NCBI GenBank assembly: GCA_945869365.1
Contig: CAMBOW010000078.1
Span: 1-8,310, forward strand
Source: Flavobacterium psychrophilum
GTDB taxonomy: Bacteria > Bacteroidota > Bacteroidia > Flavobacteriales > Flavobacteriaceae
DNA: 8,310 nt
Direction: 5' to 3'
Numbering within the stretch: position 1 is the stretch's first letter; every line of letters begins with the position of its first letter. Positions 6,094 through 8,310 of this stretch are shown piece after piece. Position numbers and translations under genes: made by a program. Below the pieces are notes generated by a model. That model ran no database searches. It saw nothing but the letters and a program-made list of their open reading frames with translations, and had not been told where the DNA came from.

Positions 6094-8007
6094 CTATTCT
6101 AAGGTTTCTTTCAACCATTTGTAAAATTCACGTTGCCAAACTTGCGCATTTTGCGGTTTGAGCACCCAGTGATTTTCTTCTGGGAAATACAAAAATCTAC
6201 TTTTTATCCCGCGCAATTGCGCTGCTTGAAAAGCTTCTTGTGCTTGCCCGTTGGGCACTCTAAAATCGGTTCCGCCCTGAATAATTAGAATGGGCGTATT
6301 CCATTGGTCTACATAATTTATCGGATTAAACGTGCTGTAGGTTTTTTGCGCTACGGCATTGTTTTTCTCCCAATAGGCTCCACCAAAATCCCAGTTGTTA
6401 AAGAACACCTCTTCGGTGGTGCCAAACATACTTTGGGTATTAAACACGCCGTCATGTGCAATAAACGACTTGAATCGGTTTTGGTGAATACCGGCTAAAT
6501 AAAACGCCGAATAGCCTCCGTAACTGGCTCCCACGCAGCCCAAACGGGCTTTGTCTACATATGGTTCCTTGGCTACATCATCAATTGCCGACAAGTAATC
6601 TTGCATTACCTGACCGCCCCAGTCTCCACTAATTTGCTCGTTCCACGCCACGCCATGTCCAGGCATTCCGCGTCGGTTTGGTGCTACCACAATATAGCCA
6701 TTGGCGGCCATCAATTGAAAATTCCATCTGAATGAATAGAACTGTGTCAAGGCCGATTGTGGGCCACCCTGGCAATACAAGAGCGTGGGGTATTTTTTGC
6801 TCGCGTCAAAGTTGGGCGGTAAGATTACCCAAACCAACATTTTCTTTCCATCAGTAGTAGTTACGTAGCGTTTTTCGGTTTTACTTAGGGTTAGATTGGC
6901 ATAGATGCTGTCGTTTTCGTGCGTGAGTTGGTTCCAGACTTTCTTCTTTAGATCATAGCTGTAAATCTCGGCCGCGTGGTTCATGTCGGTGCGGGTGACC
7001 AAAATTTTAGAGGCTGAAAAACCAACGATGTCGTGTACATCAAATAAGCCGTCGGTCAGTTGTTTTACTGTAGGAATCATTTTAGTAAGTCCCGTATAAT
7101 TCACCACAAACAATTGAATGGTTCCGTCTACGGCAGCCGTAAAATAAATGCTTTTACCGTCGGGGGCCCACAGGTAATTGCTCAAGGTTCCATCCCAATT
7201 GGCGGTTAGATTAAGATGCATTTTCTCGTTTACGCGAACCACCAAATCGTTTTTATCGGCCTCGTAGCCGTCGCGTTTCATTTGCAGCCACGTTAAATTG
7301 CCTTGGGGCGAAAAACTAGGATTGGTATCGTAACCCAAATTGCCTTCGGTAAGATTTACCGTTGCGCCTGAGGCCAAATCATACTGATACAAATCGGTAT
7401 TGGTTGATACGGCATAGGCAGTTCCTTCTTTTTTCTTGCACACATAAATGATGCTTTTGCTGTCGGTAGACCAAATAAAATCTTCGTCTCCACCAAACGG
7501 TTTTTGTGGGCTGTCGTAGCGTTCTCCTTTTAAGATGTCAATCCCAACCTGGTCGCCAGCCGCCGTACTTTTATAAAACACGTGATTGTATTTTCCTTCA
7601 TTCCAGGTATCCCAGTGGCGGTAATCTAATCCGTTATATACTTGTGCGTTTGATTTGTCTAGTTCGGGATAAAAGTCTTTTCCGTGTACCGCTTGCAATT
7701 TTACCTCTTCGCTATACAGCAGGTATTTTCCATCGGCAGAACGATTTTTATCAACCAAAAATGCAGCTGTTTCCTTAATTTCGGTTGCCTTTCCGCCCTC
7801 AATGGGCATGATAAACAGTTTGGATGTCGATTTGTTTTCGGCCACCGATGGGTAGCTTACTTTGTAGACTAAAGCGGTTCCATCTTTCGAAATCCCTAGC
7901 GGACTTAAGCGGCCTAATTTCCATAATAATTCTGGAGACATAACTTCTTGTGCGTGCAGTGCAGCCATACTAAATACCATTACGATTAGTAATCCAATTT
8001 TTTTCAT
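6094..8007 (-). CDS. Secreted S9 family serine peptidase, DPP5-like
   Basis: This 637-residue enzyme is a prolyl-oligopeptidase-family exopeptidase resembling dipeptidyl-peptidase 5 of Porphyromonas gingivalis, which releases dipeptides from peptide N-termini in the periplasm. Residues 1-19 form a signal peptide (MKKIGLLIVMVFSMAALHA, cut before QE) without a lipobox cysteine. Residues about 25-375 are a beta-propeller with several PD40-like repeats (for example near 178-190, 230-240 and 279-290). Residues about 385-637 are the alpha/beta-hydrolase domain with the triad S495 (GASYGGY), D581 (GGTDFRVP) and H613 (ENHWV). YCQGGPQ (411-417) and NRRGMPGHG (444-452) fit the oxyanion region. The shared PELDK and HWDTW elements support the DPP5 assignment, which relies on memory of that sequence. 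There is no C-terminal T9SS tail. Substrate preference cannot be read from the sequence. It is convergent with accC and has its own spacer upstream, but no convincing promoter is visible there. Confidence 0.9.
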   Translation of the reverse strand: MKKIGLLIVMVFSMAALHAQEVMSPELLWKLGRLSPLGISKDGTALVYKVSYPSVAENKSTSKLFIMPIEGGKATEIKETAAFLVDKNRSADGKYLLYSEEVKLQAVHGKDFYPELDKSNAQVYNGLDYRHWDTWNEGKYNHVFYKSTAAGDQVGIDILKGERYDSPQKPFGGDEDFIWSTDSKSIIYVCKKKEGTAYAVSTNTDLYQYDLASGATVNLTEGNLGYDTNPSFSPQGNLTWLQMKRDGYEADKNDLVVRVNEKMHLNLTANWDGTLSNYLWAPDGKSIYFTAAVDGTIQLFVVNYTGLTKMIPTVKQLTDGLFDVHDIVGFSASKILVTRTDMNHAAEIYSYDLKKKVWNQLTHENDSIYANLTLSKTEKRYVTTTDGKKMLVWVILPPNFDASKKYPTLLYCQGGPQSALTQFYSFRWNFQLMAANGYIVVAPNRRGMPGHGVAWNEQISGDWGGQVMQDYLSAIDDVAKEPYVDKARLGCVGASYGGYSAFYLAGIHQNRFKSFIAHDGVFNTQSMFGTTEEVFFNNWDFGGAYWEKNNAVAQKTYSTFNPINYVDQWNTPILIIQGGTDFRVPNGQAQEAFQAAQLRGIKSRFLYFPEENHWVLKPQNAQVWQREFYKWLKETLE

Positions 8008-8045
8008 AGTGTAAATTTTGAAGGGTTAAATGTACCCTTTTTTGC

Positions 8046-8076
8046 AAAAAAAAGCCACCGAATTCCGGTGGCTTTT
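8046..8076 (-). terminator. Terminator of the small secreted-protein gene
   Basis: AAAAGCCACCG (8050-8060) pairs perfectly with CGGTGGCTTTT (8066-8076) around the loop AATTC. On the minus strand the hairpin is followed by eight T residues (complement of 8046-8053), the arrangement of a Rho-independent terminator for the gene ending at 8098. It separates that gene from the downstream peptidase gene, which must therefore have its own promoter or depend on readthrough. Confidence 0.88.
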
Positions 8077-8097
8077 AGTAGGAGTAATATTCCTGAA

Positions 8098-8310
8098 TTA
8101 TTTTTTGATCACGCGCTTAACGACTGTTTCGTTATTTATTACAAACTCAATCAAGTAGGATCCTGCGGTAATGTTACCCACATATACTTCGTTGTTTTCT
8201 AGGGTAGTCGATTGGGTGTTTTTTACCGTCGATTTCCACACAGGTTTGTCAGTTTGCGCGAGGGCGATTCCGATCGATGCAAAAAGAGCAAAGGTAAGTA
8301 CAACTTTTTT
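8098..8310 (-). CDS. Small secreted protein resembling the end of a T9SS sorting domain (start codon just outside window)
   Basis: An open frame of 70 codons plus stop runs in from the right edge. Its first visible codons are AAA AAA GTT, so the ATG most likely lies immediately beyond position 8310, giving a 71-residue precursor. Counting that Met as 1, residues 2-19 (KKVVLTFALFASIGIALA) are a signal peptide with cleavage before QTD. The mature part is only about 52 residues and contains no cysteine. Its second half, NITAGSYLIEFVINNETVVK (47-66) followed by RVIKK, resembles the final strands of the type A C-terminal sorting domain of type IX secretion (pattern: L.sG.Y.v.i......kkvik), but the upstream half of that domain and any cargo are absent. 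The gene has its own terminator and lies upstream of the peptidase gene on the same strand. Function is unknown, and the T9SS resemblance is my inference. Confidence 0.8.
   Translation of the reverse strand, partial: KKVVLTFALFASIGIALAQTDKPVWKSTVKNTQSTTLENNEVYVGNITAGSYLIEFVINNETVVKRVIKK

Noticed and set aside
8027..8034. TACATTTA on the minus strand as a -7 element for the S9 peptidase gene
   Set aside because: The last base departs from TAnnTTTG, and the only upstream TTTG is about 10 bases away inside the terminator T-tract, far from the required spacing.
1..8310. CRISPR array, tRNA, rRNA, insertion sequence, toxin-antitoxin or defence genes
   Set aside because: I found no regularly spaced direct repeats, no cloverleaf-like or rRNA sequence, no transposase motifs and no unexplained gene of suitable type. 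Apart from the short spacer elements and the small edge protein, the window is explained by housekeeping genes.

Overview
The window looks like chromosomal DNA from a Bacteroidota member, most likely family Flavobacteriaceae (Flavobacterium-like). The base composition is AT-rich, spacers carry TAnnTTTG-type promoter elements, and Shine-Dalgarno sequences are weak. Gene order is DUF177-rpmF-fabH-accB-accC. A DPP5-like S9 peptidase and a short secreted protein resembling the end of a type IX secretion (T9SS) sorting domain are also typical of this group. Almost everything here is housekeeping metabolism. I did not find a defence system, mobile element, CRISPR array, tRNA or rRNA.

Layout: positions 1-429 hold no gene but a dense patchwork of inverted repeats and low-complexity sequence. 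ribE (riboflavin synthase, minus strand, 430-1020) and pdxA (pyridoxine biosynthesis, plus strand, 1081-2142) are divergent across a 60-bp spacer. A well-formed promoter then precedes a DUF177/YceD gene and rpmF (ribosomal protein L32), which are followed by a hairpin terminator. After a spacer containing a 16-bp perfect palindrome come fabH, accB and accC, all on the plus strand. A bidirectional terminator at 6056-6084 separates accC from the convergent S9 peptidase gene (6094-8007, minus). Upstream of that gene on the same strand is another terminator, then a small secreted protein of about 71 residues whose start codon lies just beyond the right edge.

How the genes work together: AccB (biotin carrier) and AccC (biotin carboxylase) form the first half of acetyl-CoA carboxylase, which supplies malonyl units. 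FabH uses malonyl-ACP for the first condensation of fatty-acid synthesis, so fabH-accB-accC is a coherent initiation module. The DUF177-rpmF pair is a widely conserved neighbour of fatty-acid genes, but plsX, which often sits between rpmF and fabH in other bacteria, is absent. RibE and PdxA each make a cofactor (riboflavin and vitamin B6). The peptidase and the small protein carry signal peptides and act outside the cytoplasm.

The points most worth a second look are the minimal T9SS-tail-like protein at the right edge, the interleaved inverted repeats between accB and accC, the palindrome upstream of fabH, the L32 without its zinc-binding cysteines, the repeat patchwork at the left edge, and a peptidase that seems one propeller blade shorter than the P. 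gingivalis enzyme it resembles.
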